Assembly: GCA_020850615.1 (NCBI GenBank) | Contig: JADZEI010000085.1 | Location: 62,001-126,000, forward strand | Direction of reading: 5' to 3' | DNA length: 64,000 nucleotides | Source: Dehalococcoidia bacterium | GTDB lineage: Bacteria > Chloroflexota > Dehalococcoidia > Tepidiformales > Tepidiformaceae | Part shown: positions 42,815 through 50,922 of the stretch, in pieces | How positions within the stretch are numbered: the first letter of the stretch is position 1 | Layout: every line of letters begins with the position of its first letter | Notes under the pieces: generated by a model | Database searches by the model: none | Seen by the model: only the letters and a program-made list of their open reading frames with translations | What the model was told of the DNA's origin: nothing | Translations under genes and position numbers: made by a program

Positions 42815-44235
42815 CGAGCGGCAGCTCCTTCCGGCGCCGGCCGCGCGGAGCGGCGGCGCATGATGTGGATGGCTTCGGCGTCGGCAGCGAGCGCGGCTTC
42901 CTTGAGCGCCTCGCCGAGCGTGGGGTGGGTGTGCACGGCGAACCCGAGCTCGATCGTCGTCGCTTCCAGTAGCGAGACCATCGTCGCCTCGCCGAGGAGC
43001 TCGACCACGTCGTGGCCAATCATGTGGATGCCGAGCACCTGGCCGGTGTGGTCGTCGGCGACGACCTTGAGGAAGCCCTCGGTCTCGCCGGTTGCGATCG
43101 ACTTGCCGATCGCGCTCAGCGGGAAGCGCCCGACCTTGGTCGTGAAGCCGGCGGCCTTCGCCTGGGCCTCGGTGTAGCCGATCGAGCCGATCTGCGGCTG
43201 GCAGAACGTGGCCCGGGGGATCTGCACGTAGTCCAGCGCGGGCACCTGCTTGCCGGCGATGTGCTCGGCGACGAGCGTGCCCTGCGCCATCGCGACATGC
43301 GCGAGCAGCAGCTTCCCGGTGATGTCGCCGATCGCGTAGACGTTCGGGACGTTGGTGCGCATGTGGTCGTCGATGGCGATGTAGCCGCGTTCGAGCGCGA
43401 CGCCGGCCGAATCCAGGTTCAGCCCCTCGGTGTGGGGCACGAACCCGACGGCGACGAGGACGATGTCGGCCTCGATCTCCTTCTGCTCGCCGCCCTGGCT
43501 CACCGCGACCTTCGCGGCCTTGCCCTTCACGGTCACGGATTCGACCTTCGTGCCGGTGAGGCAGCTCATGCCGCGGGCCTCGAAGGAGCGCTTGAGCTGG
43601 CGGCCGATGTCCGGGTCTTCGAGCGGCACGAGCGTGTCGAGCATCTCGATGACCGTGACGTGCGAACCGTAGGTGGCCCAGAGGTGCGCGAACTCCACGC
43701 CCACGGGCCCGGCGCCGATGACCACCGCGCGCGGCGGCGTCTGCCGGAGCACGAGCGCTTCGCGGCTGGTGATGACCACGCGGCCGTCGGGCTGCATGTT
43801 GGGGAACGAGCGGGTGGCCGCGCCGGTGGCGACGATGATGTTCGCGACTTCGTAGCGCTGGCCGCCCGCGGTGATCGCGTTCGGGCCGTCGAGCGCGGCC
43901 GCTTCGTTCACGATTTCGATGCCGTTCTGGCGGACCAAAACCTCGACGTTGCCGACGAGCGTGTCGACCACCTTGCGGCTGCGGTCGATCGCCGCGCCGA
44001 GGTCGTAGGCCACGTCGCGGGCGCTGATCCCCCAGCGGTGGGCATCGCGGACGAGGTTGACGACGTCCGCGTTCTTGAGGAGCGCCTTGCTCGGGATGCA
44101 GCCCCAGTTGAGGCAGAGCCCGCCGACGCGGTCTTTTTCGAAGAGGACGACCCGGAGGCCGAGCTGGGCGGCGCGGATGGCAGCTACGTAGCCGCCGGGA
44201 CCGCCGCCGATGATGCCTACGTCATATGTGGCCAT
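42811..44235 (-). CDS. lpdA: Dihydrolipoamide dehydrogenase (E3)
   Basis: A 474-residue flavoprotein disulfide reductase. Motifs in order: FAD-binding GIIGGGPGGYVAAIRAAQLG, redox disulfide GGLCLNWGCIPSKALL, NAD-binding VVIGAGPVGVEFAHLWATYG, second FAD motif YAIGDITG and the catalytic His-Glu pair VHTHPTLGEALKEA in the dimer domain. It reoxidises the E2 lipoyl group. It is first in the operon. TAGTCT lies 11 bases before the ATG and could be a -10 leaving a four-base leader. No ribosome-binding site is seen. Confidence 0.96.
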   Translation of the reverse strand: MATYDVGIIGGGPGGYVAAIRAAQLGLRVVLFEKDRVGGLCLNWGCIPSKALLKNADVVNLVRDAHRWGISARDVAYDLGAAIDRSRKVVDTLVGNVEVLVRQNGIEIVNEAAALDGPNAITAGGQRYEVANIIVATGAATRSFPNMQPDGRVVITSREALVLRQTPPRAVVIGAGPVGVEFAHLWATYGSHVTVIEMLDTLVPLEDPDIGRQLKRSFEARGMSCLTGTKVESVTVKGKAAKVAVSQGGEQKEIEADIVLVAVGFVPHTEGLNLDSAGVALERGYIAIDDHMRTNVPNVYAIGDITGKLLLAHVAMAQGTLVAEHIAGKQVPALDYVQIPRATFCQPQIGSIGYTEAQAKAAGFTTKVGRFPLSAIGKSIATGETEGFLKVVADDHTGQVLGIHMIGHDVVELLGEATMVSLLEATTIELGFAVHTHPTLGEALKEAALAADAEAIHIMRRRSARPAPEGAAAR

Positions 44236-44385
44236 AGTTCTCGTCTAGACTACCATAGTCTGGAATTGGGGGCTCAAGGGCAGAGCGCACATTCAGGAGG
44301 CACGAAACACGATGTTCACGTGCCGGGCGCCACTCCATCCTAGCCCGGCCGGGTGAACGTTACCGTCAGGCTTTCGCCCGGTTCG

Positions 44386-45414
44386 CTAAACCGGTTCGAT
44401 TTCGACAGCCGCGCCGGACTGCCAGCTCCGCCAGGCGGCGTCGGTGAAGCGCATGTACCTCAGCCCGTCTTCGAAGCTCGTGAGGCGGACCGGCGCGCCC
44501 GTCCGGATCGACCGGACGAAGTCGGACTCGACCTGCCAGCCACGGTCCGTGCCGGGGTCGGGCTCGATAGCGGCGAAGGGCTCGCCGTGCGCCGCCATGG
44601 TCGCGGTATCGTCGGCGGACCAGCGGATGGTGCCCTTCGAACCGAAGACCGTGATCCCGTTGTGCGGCGCGCCGTTGGCGACCGCGGAGAACGTGTAGGT
44701 CGTGCGCGCGCCGTTCGCGAGCGTGGCGAGCACGCCGAACGAGTCCGGGACGTCGACCGTGGCGGTGCCGCCCGCGGCGTCGGGGCGCTCCGGGACCACG
44801 ATGCGGCCGTCCGCGACGACGCGGGCGGTATCGCCCAGCCAGCGCTGCACGATCTCGTTGTAGATCCCGAGCATCATGATGTTCCGGCCGGAGTACCGCA
44901 TCTGCTGGCGCCAGTGGACCGGCGTCGTCGGATCGAGCGCGCCGCCGTTGAGCACCGTGACGGTGGCTTCGAGGACGGTGCCGATGGCGCCATCGCGCAC
45001 CAGCCGGGTGATCGTCGGGCCGAGGCGGAAGTCGAACGGCGCCGGGACGAGCTGGGCGACCAGGTGGGGGTAGGCCTCGTGGGCGCGGAGCATGTCCTCG
45101 GCCTCGTCCGCGTCGGCAGCCATGCGCGCTTCGCAGAGCACGTGCTTGCCCGCTTCGAGCGCCCGAATCGAGTACTCGCGGTGCATGTACGGCCAGGTGC
45201 CGATGCAGACGGCGTCGATGCCGGGGTCGGCGACGAGGTCTTCGGGCGTGGCCGCGACCTTCGGGATGCCCAGGTCGCGGGCCGCGGCCTCCGAGCTCTC
45301 CCGCGTGCGGTTCACGACCGAGACGACCTCGACGTCCTCGCAGGCGCGCAGCCCGGGGATGTGGCGCAGCTTCGTGTTCGCGCCCGCGCCGATGATGCCG
45401 ATGCGAAGGGGCAT
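44386..45414 (-). CDS. Gfo/Idh/MocA-family NAD(P)-dependent oxidoreductase
   Basis: A 342-residue protein. The N-terminal Rossmann fold opens with MPLRIGIIGAGANTKLRHIP; DAVCIGTWPYMHREYSIRAL and GKHVLCEARMAADADEAEDM are conserved, the latter with the E-x-R variant of the usual E-K-P motif. The C-terminal dimer sheet includes FGSKGTIRWSAD. Such enzymes act on sugars, inositols or similar. The R-M in place of K-P is notable because that Lys is normally catalytic. GGAG lies nine bases before the ATG. It is single on this strand, followed by the lpd promoter region. Confidence 0.85.
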   Translation of the reverse strand: MPLRIGIIGAGANTKLRHIPGLRACEDVEVVSVVNRTRESSEAAARDLGIPKVAATPEDLVADPGIDAVCIGTWPYMHREYSIRALEAGKHVLCEARMAADADEAEDMLRAHEAYPHLVAQLVPAPFDFRLGPTITRLVRDGAIGTVLEATVTVLNGGALDPTTPVHWRQQMRYSGRNIMMLGIYNEIVQRWLGDTARVVADGRIVVPERPDAAGGTATVDVPDSFGVLATLANGARTTYTFSAVANGAPHNGITVFGSKGTIRWSADDTATMAAHGEPFAAIEPDPGTDRGWQVESDFVRSIRTGAPVRLTSFEDGLRYMRFTDAAWRSWQSGAAVEIEPV

Positions 45415-45472
45415 GGGGGACTCCGGGTGGGGTTTCGAGGCGGAGGCTACGGGGTCGTGTGCGGGGCCGCAA

Positions 45473-46129
45473 TCACTCCGGGTTGAGTGGCAGCGCGGGC
45501 CGTCGCAGCACGTACATCGCGTGGCTGCGCAGCGGTGGGATGGCGGCGAGCGCCCCGTAGAGCCAGGGGACATAGCGCCCGGCCGGCCGGGCGATCGGCG
45601 GCGCGAGGGTGATGCTCTTCACGCGCATCGGGCACTTCGGGAACCAGCGACGGATGTCGTCGGCGCGGATGGGGTGGACGGCCTTGTTGCCCGGGTTCCC
45701 GCGCTTCATGTCGTAGACCACGATGAGCCCGCCCGGCCGGGTCACACGGAACAGCTCCGCCGCGATCCCGTGCGCGATGTCCTCGTCGGGCACGCTGCTA
45801 AACAGGGTGAACGCCATCGCCAGGTCGAACGACTGGTCCGGCTCGGGGATAGCGTCGGCGCTGCCCGCGTGCACGCGGATCTCCGGCGAGTGCGCCTTCA
45901 CGTAGTCGACGGCGGCAGAATCGATGTCGACGCCGGCCATGTCCTCCGGCCGGCCGCCCCACTGCACCATCAGGCGCAGGTTGTAGCCGGTGGAGCAGCC
46001 CGCTTCGAAGGCGCGAAAGCCGTCGAGCGACTCGACGCCCTGCTTGCGTAGCAACTTCAGGAGGAAGCGTTCGCGTTCCTGGACCATGAGCAGGTTGCCG
46101 GGTTCGAGGATCGAGTGGCGGCTGCTCAT
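45473..46129 (-). CDS. Class I SAM-dependent methyltransferase
   Basis: A 218-residue protein with motif I FRAFEAGCSTGYNLRLMV, the ribose-binding acid in MAGVDIDSAAVDYVK, the adenine segment GSADAIPEPDQSFDLAMAF and post-motif GGLIVVYDMKRGNP. The C-terminus is hydrophobic and basic (PWLYGALAAIPPLRSHAMYV), suggesting membrane contact or a lipid/sugar-lipid substrate, but this is a guess. ATG 46129 is chosen over ATG 46186 because CAGGAG precedes it by seven bases. It is divergent from the PAP2 gene. Confidence 0.85.
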   Translation of the reverse strand: MSSRHSILEPGNLLMVQERERFLLKLLRKQGVESLDGFRAFEAGCSTGYNLRLMVQWGGRPEDMAGVDIDSAAVDYVKAHSPEIRVHAGSADAIPEPDQSFDLAMAFTLFSSVPDEDIAHGIAAELFRVTRPGGLIVVYDMKRGNPGNKAVHPIRADDIRRWFPKCPMRVKSITLAPPIARPAGRYVPWLYGALAAIPPLRSHAMYVLRRPALPLNPE

Positions 46130-46200
46130 GGGCGCTCCTGTGGCGGGTGTCCCGGGCAGCGTATCGACGCCGCGCGATGCGCGCACGCCGCGGGCCGCCG

Positions 46201-46206
46201 TAGCAT
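46201..46206 (+). promoter_or_regulatory. -10 box for the PAP2 gene (leaderless start)
   Basis: TAGCAT is followed by seven bases and then ATG at 46214. Initiation at the usual distance would put the first transcribed base on the start codon. No ribosome-binding site is present, which supports a leaderless transcript. Confidence 0.45.
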
Positions 46207-46213
46207 GCGGGAC

Positions 46214-46855
46214 ATGGCACGCAGCTCGCTGATCGCGCTCGCCGCCGCCTGGGCCGTGTGCGCCGTCGCCCTGGCCGCGCTTGCGGTCGCCGTGTCTGAA
46301 GCGGGACCCGTCGGGCCGGACCTGCGGCTTGCCCGGCAGATGCAGCGCGGGCCCGGCTGGCTGGAGTTGCTCGCCGACATCGTGCGGTTCGTCGGGACGC
46401 GGCCCGTGCTCATCCCGGTGACCGCCGCCGTGGTCGTGCCGGTGCTCGCCCGGCGGGGCTGGCGGCTACGCTGGGCGGTGATGTTCGTGGCGGTAGTGCT
46501 GGCGGTGACGTTCGTGGGCCAGGCCCAGCTCAAGAACGTGGTGGACCGCCCGCGGCCGGACCCCGAGCTCGTCGAGCGCCGCGCCGGCTACACGAGCGAG
46601 AGCTTCCCTTCGGGCCACGTGCTCAGCTCGACTGTCTCGTATGGCCTGGCCGCAGGCACGCTCCTGGCGCTCCGTGAGCGGCGGGCCGGGCTGGCTGCCG
46701 TCGTCCTGCTTGTGCCGCTCGTCTCGCAGGTGTGGGCGAACACCTACCTCGGCGTGCACTGGCCGACCGACTCGGTTGGCGGGCTGCTGGCGGCGGCGCT
46801 GGTGCTCATCCCCACCCTTTCCGTGGCCGTTTGGGTGACCCGCCGGGACGCTTGA
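46214..46855 (+). CDS. PAP2-family phosphatase (membrane)
   Basis: A 213-residue integral membrane protein with about six helices and the three PAP2 motifs: KNVVDRPRPD, the PSGH of ESFPSGHVLS, and NTYLGVHWPTDSVGG with the catalytic His and Asp. It would dephosphorylate undecaprenyl-pyrophosphate or phosphatidic-acid-type lipids on the outer face. ATG 46205 (MRDMARSS) is an alternative start; 46214 fits the TAGCAT box seven bases earlier. Confidence 0.9.
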   Translation: MARSSLIALAAAWAVCAVALAALAVAVSEAGPVGPDLRLARQMQRGPGWLELLADIVRFVGTRPVLIPVTAAVVVPVLARRGWRLRWAVMFVAVVLAVTFVGQAQLKNVVDRPRPDPELVERRAGYTSESFPSGHVLSSTVSYGLAAGTLLALRERRAGLAAVVLLVPLVSQVWANTYLGVHWPTDSVGGLLAAALVLIPTLSVAVWVTRRDA

Positions 46856-46938
46856 CGCGCCCCGTGGCGCGGGGGATCCTGCGCGCGCGTTCGGGCGGCC
46901 CGGGCGCGCAGGGACAGGCTCGGACACGGGAGGCAGGC

Positions 46939-47604
46939 ATGGGCGAGATGGTCACGTTCCCCGCGGACGGCGGGAGCTCCTCGGGATACCTCGCGAAGCC
47001 GGCGAACGGCTCCGGCAAGGGCGTCATCGTCATCCAGGAGTGGTGGGGGCTGAACGACAACATCAAGGGCATCGCCGACCGCTTCGCCGACGCCGGATTC
47101 GTCGCGCTGGCGCCCGACGTCTATGACGGCCGGGTGACGACCGAGCCGGACGAGGCGGGCAAGCTCCTGATGGCGCTGAACATCCCCGCGACCGAGGTGA
47201 AGCTGCGCGGCTCCATCGCCTACCTCAAGGATCTCACCGGCGGGCCCGTGGGCACCGTCGGGTTCTGCATGGGCGGCGCGCTCTCGCTCTTCGCCGCGTG
47301 CAAGGCCGACGGCGATGTCGGCGCCTGCGTGGACTTCTACGGCGGCCACCCTGCCGTCACCTACGACTGGGACGGGCTGACGGCGCCGCTCCTGGGCATC
47401 TTCGCGGAGCACGACGACTTCGTGAGCCCGAACATCCCGGGGTACGAGGCGGCGCTGGGCGAGCGTGGAAAGCGCTTCGAGTTCACGACCTACCCGGGCA
47501 CGCACCACGCGTTCTTCAACGACGAACACGAGGACACATTCGACCCGGCCGCGGCGGCCGATGCGTGGGAGCGCACACTCGCGTTCTACCGCGCGAACCT
47601 GTAA
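46939..47604 (+). CDS. Dienelactone hydrolase-family protein
   Basis: A 221-residue alpha/beta hydrolase. The triad is visible: Cys in VGFCMGGALSLF, Asp in FAEHDDFVSPN and His in PGTHHAFFND; the Glu typical of the family is in VIVIQEWWGLND. The Cys nucleophile and size place it in the dienelactone hydrolase (carboxymethylenebutenolidase) group, but the physiological substrate is often different. GGGAGG lies six bases before the ATG. The SDR gene follows 32 bases on. Confidence 0.92.
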   Translation: MGEMVTFPADGGSSSGYLAKPANGSGKGVIVIQEWWGLNDNIKGIADRFADAGFVALAPDVYDGRVTTEPDEAGKLLMALNIPATEVKLRGSIAYLKDLTGGPVGTVGFCMGGALSLFAACKADGDVGACVDFYGGHPAVTYDWDGLTAPLLGIFAEHDDFVSPNIPGYEAALGERGKRFEFTTYPGTHHAFFNDEHEDTFDPAAAADAWERTLAFYRANL

Positions 47605-47636
47605 TTCCGGCGCACTATCGCGCCACTGGAGGGGAC

Positions 47637-48554
47637 ATGCTGGATCTGACGGGGAAGGTGGCGGTGGTGACCGGCGCCGGGAGCGGCATCGGCCGCGGGA
47701 TCGCGGTCGCGTTCGCGCGGGCGGGCGCCGATGTGCTCTGCAGCGATGCCGTCGGCGAGCGAGCCGAGGAGACGGCGGAGCTCGTCCGCGCCGAGGGGCG
47801 CAAGGCCGCGGCGAACGCCTGCGACGTGCGCAGCCGCGAACAGGTCGACCGCATGGTGGACCAGGCGATGTCGGAGCTCGGCGGGCTGCAAATCGCCGTG
47901 GCGAACGCGGGCATCGCGCGCGGCGGGTCCGTGCTGACGATGACGGAGGACGACTGGGACACGCAGATCGACGTGAACCTGAAGGGTGTGTTCCTCACGG
48001 TCCAGGCAGCTGCCCGGGCGATGGTGCGGCAGGGCCAGGGCGGGCGGATCATCGGCATCGCCTCCATGGCGGCAGAGCGGCCGCAGATGAACGCCTTCGC
48101 CTACTGCGCGAGCAAGGCAGGCGTGCGGATGATGTCCCGCTGCTGGGCGCTCGACCTCGCGCCGTTCGGGATCACAGTGAACAGCATCGGCCCGGGCGTG
48201 ATCGACACGCCGCTCGGGTCGCCGCTGCTCGGCGAGGGCGACAACCGTGCGCTGAACGAACGGACGATCCCCGCGGGCCGCGCCGGCCTGCCCATGGACA
48301 TCGGCAACCTCGCCTGCTGGCTCGCCAGCGACGAGGCCGAGTACCTGACCGGCAGCTACAACCTGATGGACGGCGGGCTTTCGGACGCGGCCGGCTTCGG
48401 CGTGAGCCCCGACCCGTCGGTGAACCCGCTGCAGGCGCTCCGGGACCTGCGTCGCAGCATGAGCGGCGACCAGGTGCTGGCGATGCTCGATGCGATGTCG
48501 AACGAGATGCGCAGCGAGGGCGACAGGCTCCGCGTTTCCCGCGGGCTGCTGTAG
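47637..48554 (+). CDS. Short-chain dehydrogenase/reductase with C-terminal extension
   Basis: A 305-residue classical SDR: cofactor motif TGAGSGIGRG, VANAGIARGG (NAG motif), catalytic Ser in GIASMAAERP and YCASK with the Tyr-Lys pair. Asp39 after the second strand (LCSDAVG) suggests NAD preference. The SDR ends near residue 250 with YNLMDGGLS; about 50 further residues form a charged helical tail (DLRRSMSGDQVLAMLDAM) not usual in the family. GGAGGGG precedes the ATG. Substrate unknown; possible two-gene operon with the dienelactone hydrolase. Confidence 0.9.
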   Translation: MLDLTGKVAVVTGAGSGIGRGIAVAFARAGADVLCSDAVGERAEETAELVRAEGRKAAANACDVRSREQVDRMVDQAMSELGGLQIAVANAGIARGGSVLTMTEDDWDTQIDVNLKGVFLTVQAAARAMVRQGQGGRIIGIASMAAERPQMNAFAYCASKAGVRMMSRCWALDLAPFGITVNSIGPGVIDTPLGSPLLGEGDNRALNERTIPAGRAGLPMDIGNLACWLASDEAEYLTGSYNLMDGGLSDAAGFGVSPDPSVNPLQALRDLRRSMSGDQVLAMLDAMSNEMRSEGDRLRVSRGLL

Positions 48555-48563
48555 CGCGCGGCC

Positions 48564-49856
48564 CTACTGGCTGTAGTCCCCGGCGAGGTCGCGCTTGCCC
48601 TGGCGGCTGGCAAGCGCGGCGTGGCCCATGATGTTGCGCGCCATCGAGGATACCTGCAGCTTCGAGCGGGCGTCGTAGACCTCGGCGCGCAGCTCGTGCG
48701 CGGCGGCAGAGCCCGGCTCGGCGATGACCGCGTACTCGATGAGGTGGCAGGCGAGCCGCAGGTTGCCCTCGCGCTGGAGCTCGGCGGCCCGCGTCAGCAC
48801 CGCATCGAGCCCGCCCGCGAGCGCGACCCACTCGCGCGCCTGCTCCGCGCGGGGCGCCGGGAGGAGGTTGTCGGGCTCGCCGTCGTACCAGCCGCCGAAC
48901 AGCCGCCACACGTTCCGGACGAGGAACTGCGGGTGGTCGTACACCGGGCGCAGGAACGGCCGGTCGCGCAGGCGGGCGGGCACCTCGACCTCGTGGAGGA
49001 TGCGGTCCAGTGGGACGCCCGCGTTCATCAGCGCGAGCGTCTGCGATTCGAGCGAGTCGAGGAGCTCGGCCGTCTCCGTGAGGGCGGTGCGGATGCGGTC
49101 CGCGCCAAAGATGGGCACGCCGTGCCCGGCGACGAGCACCTCGGCGCCGAGGGCAGCCATCTGCTGGAGCGCGGCGGCCCATTCGCCGAGGTAGCGCTGG
49201 ACCTTCTGGGGGTTGCCGGCGTTCGGCACGGCCCAGATGAACAGGTCGCCAGGGTGGAGGAGCCGCTTCTCGGGCACCCAGGTCCAGGTCGCGTCGTCCG
49301 TCTCGCCACGGGCGTGCCGCAGCTCGAAGGTGAGCTGCCCGCGCCGGAAGGTGAGCTGGCGGCTGTAGGTCACGTCCGGGTAGCGGTACTCCTCCTGCCA
49401 CTTGAACCGGTCCATGGGCAGGGCGAACTGGCGCACGTTGATCGCACGGTTCCAGCCGTTCGTCTTCTTGTAGCGGTCGAAGTTCCACTCGAGGTCTTCG
49501 TGGCCGTAGACCAGTGGCGACGGCCAGCGCCGCTCGCGGGCCTCCTGTTCGAACGGGCCAACGCCGAAGATGTGGTCGACGTGGTGGTGCGAAAAGACCG
49601 CGGCGGCGAGCGGCGCGTCCGGGCGCCAGGCGCGGACGCCGGCGTGCAGGTTCGCGGTGTCGTTGACGGCGCCGGTGTCGAGCATGACCAGGCCGTCGCC
49701 GGTGTCGATGGTGGTCGCGCTGGCGATGCCCTTGTAGTACAGGACGCCGTCGAGGAGCTCCTCGCCGCCGGTCATGCCCCCGCGGATGGGGTGCACCTCT
49801 TCGGTCGTCAGGTCGCCGTTCCAGAGCTGGTCGGCGAGCTCGCGGATCCCGGCCAT
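48564..49856 (-). CDS. Alkylsulfatase-like metallo-beta-lactamase-fold hydrolase
   Basis: A 430-residue protein. The dinuclear zinc motif is FSHHHVDHIFG (HxHxDH), with further ligands in RHARGETDDATW and GHGVPIFG. The C-terminal helical part (REWVALAGGLDAVLTRAAEL, CHLIEYAVIAEP) matches the dimerisation domain of SdsA1/Pisa1-like alkyl sulfatases. The sterol-carrier-like third domain of the full-length enzymes is absent, so it is a shorter relative. ATG 49856 has GAGGAGGGG upstream. It converges with the SDR gene. Confidence 0.85.
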   Translation of the reverse strand: MAGIRELADQLWNGDLTTEEVHPIRGGMTGGEELLDGVLYYKGIASATTIDTGDGLVMLDTGAVNDTANLHAGVRAWRPDAPLAAAVFSHHHVDHIFGVGPFEQEARERRWPSPLVYGHEDLEWNFDRYKKTNGWNRAINVRQFALPMDRFKWQEEYRYPDVTYSRQLTFRRGQLTFELRHARGETDDATWTWVPEKRLLHPGDLFIWAVPNAGNPQKVQRYLGEWAAALQQMAALGAEVLVAGHGVPIFGADRIRTALTETAELLDSLESQTLALMNAGVPLDRILHEVEVPARLRDRPFLRPVYDHPQFLVRNVWRLFGGWYDGEPDNLLPAPRAEQAREWVALAGGLDAVLTRAAELQREGNLRLACHLIEYAVIAEPGSAAAHELRAEVYDARSKLQVSSMARNIMGHAALASRQGKRDLAGDYSQ

Positions 49857-50086
49857 CGTCCCCTCCTCGCCCGCCCCGCATATTCGGGCGCAGGTTGAGG
49901 GTTGCCCCGGCGCTGCGCAAGGGGACGCGATGGCGCGCGGCGCGGGTGACCTGCATCTCATTCGCGCGCCACATCTTTACCATCGGGTAGGGAGCGCCCC
50001 CGGTGCCGGTTTCTACGGTGGAACTGAGCCCGGCCGGAACCCGGCAATCCCCCTGACCAGGGTCGGACTCGAACCTATCGGTCCGG
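49857..50086. other. 230-bp gap with a GC-rich, possibly structured leader
   Basis: Bases 49990-50086 ahead of the secreted-protein gene contain several short complementary runs (GCCGG with CCGGC; CCCT-GACC-AGGG at 50052-50063) and A-rich junctions such as GTGGAACTGAG and CGGAACCCGG. It looks like a folded leader, but it does not match any riboswitch class I can recall. The minus-strand start of the alkylsulfatase gene uses the left end. Confidence 0.35.
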
Positions 50087-50866
50087 ATGAATGCCATGAA
50101 CCTTCGGAAGTACGTTGCGCTGGCTGCTGCCACAGCCGCGCTCGCCGTCGCTGCGGTGCTGCCCACCGCTGCCTCGGCGGAAGTCCCATCGAGCGAGGTG
50201 CCGGCGGCCCTCAAGAATGCCATCAAGGCGAACGTCGAGGCGCGCGGCAAGGCGTACCTCGGCTTCTGCCGAGACGTCCCGGCCTCTGGTGACCACGCCG
50301 GGAAGTGGTGCGTCTTCGTCCAGGAGATCAGCGGCAACACCGCGACGGTGACCATGGGGCCCTGGGCGACGAACGACATCACGACGGTGACGTTCACGAA
50401 CAGCTCCGGCACCTGGTCGGCGCCCGGCCCCGCGACGCCCACCCCGCCGGCGGACGGCGTGCCTGCCGCGCTCAAGGCAGCGATCAGGGCGAATGTCGAG
50501 GCGCGCGGCGTCGTCTACCTGGGGCTCTGCGCCGACGTCGTGCCCGGCCCGGATGTCTTCGGTAAGTGGTGCGCGGGCATCCAGGAGCTGACCGCGACCT
50601 CCGCCATCGTCAACATCGCGCCGTACGCGACGGATCAGTTCACGCGGGTGCGCTTCACGCTTTCCGGCGGCACGTGGACCTGGGCGATCATCGGCGAGCC
50701 GCCGCGGGAGCCGGGGGCGCCGGGCATCCCGAAGCCGCCCGCGACCGGCGGCGGACAGGCGGTCGACGGTGGTGACGAGATCGAAGGCACACCGATCGCG
50801 CTCGCGACCATCGTGGCGGTGGGCGCTCTCGGTGCGCTGTGGGTGGTCCGCGGACGGGCCCGCTGA
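50087..50866 (+). CDS. Secreted membrane-anchored protein with two 70-residue repeats
   Basis: A 259-residue protein. The signal peptide (KYVALAAATAALAVAAVLP) ends near ASA. Two copies of a domain follow (about 38-112 and 123-196), each with VPAALK-AI-ANVEARG, a Y-L-G-(F/L)-C strand and K-W-C, so each has a probable disulfide pair, ending T-W-S/T. A Pro/Gly stretch with PPATGGG leads to a final helix and basic RGRAR tail, resembling a sorting or anchoring end without a true LPXTG. No family recognised. ATG 50096 is an alternative start. Confidence 0.65.
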   Translation: MNAMNLRKYVALAAATAALAVAAVLPTAASAEVPSSEVPAALKNAIKANVEARGKAYLGFCRDVPASGDHAGKWCVFVQEISGNTATVTMGPWATNDITTVTFTNSSGTWSAPGPATPTPPADGVPAALKAAIRANVEARGVVYLGLCADVVPGPDVFGKWCAGIQELTATSAIVNIAPYATDQFTRVRFTLSGGTWTWAIIGEPPREPGAPGIPKPPATGGGQAVDGGDEIEGTPIALATIVAVGALGALWVVRGRAR

Positions 50867-50891
50867 CCCGCTACGCGAGTCCCGCTACCAG

Positions 50892-50922
50892 GAAGCCGGC
50901 CCTCACGCTGGGGGCCGGCTTC
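50892..50922. terminator. Bidirectional terminator hairpin
   Basis: An 11-bp perfect stem (GAAGCCGGCCC / GGGCCGGCTTC) with a 9-base loop lies between the convergent stops of the two-repeat secreted protein and the OppD-like gene. The arms end in TTC on either strand, giving short T-rich tails. Confidence 0.7.

Noticed and set aside
49990-50086. Named riboswitch (c-di-AMP, cobalamin or SAM type)
   Set aside because: Compared from memory with the core motifs of these classes; none of the invariant cores is present, so only a generic structured leader is reported.
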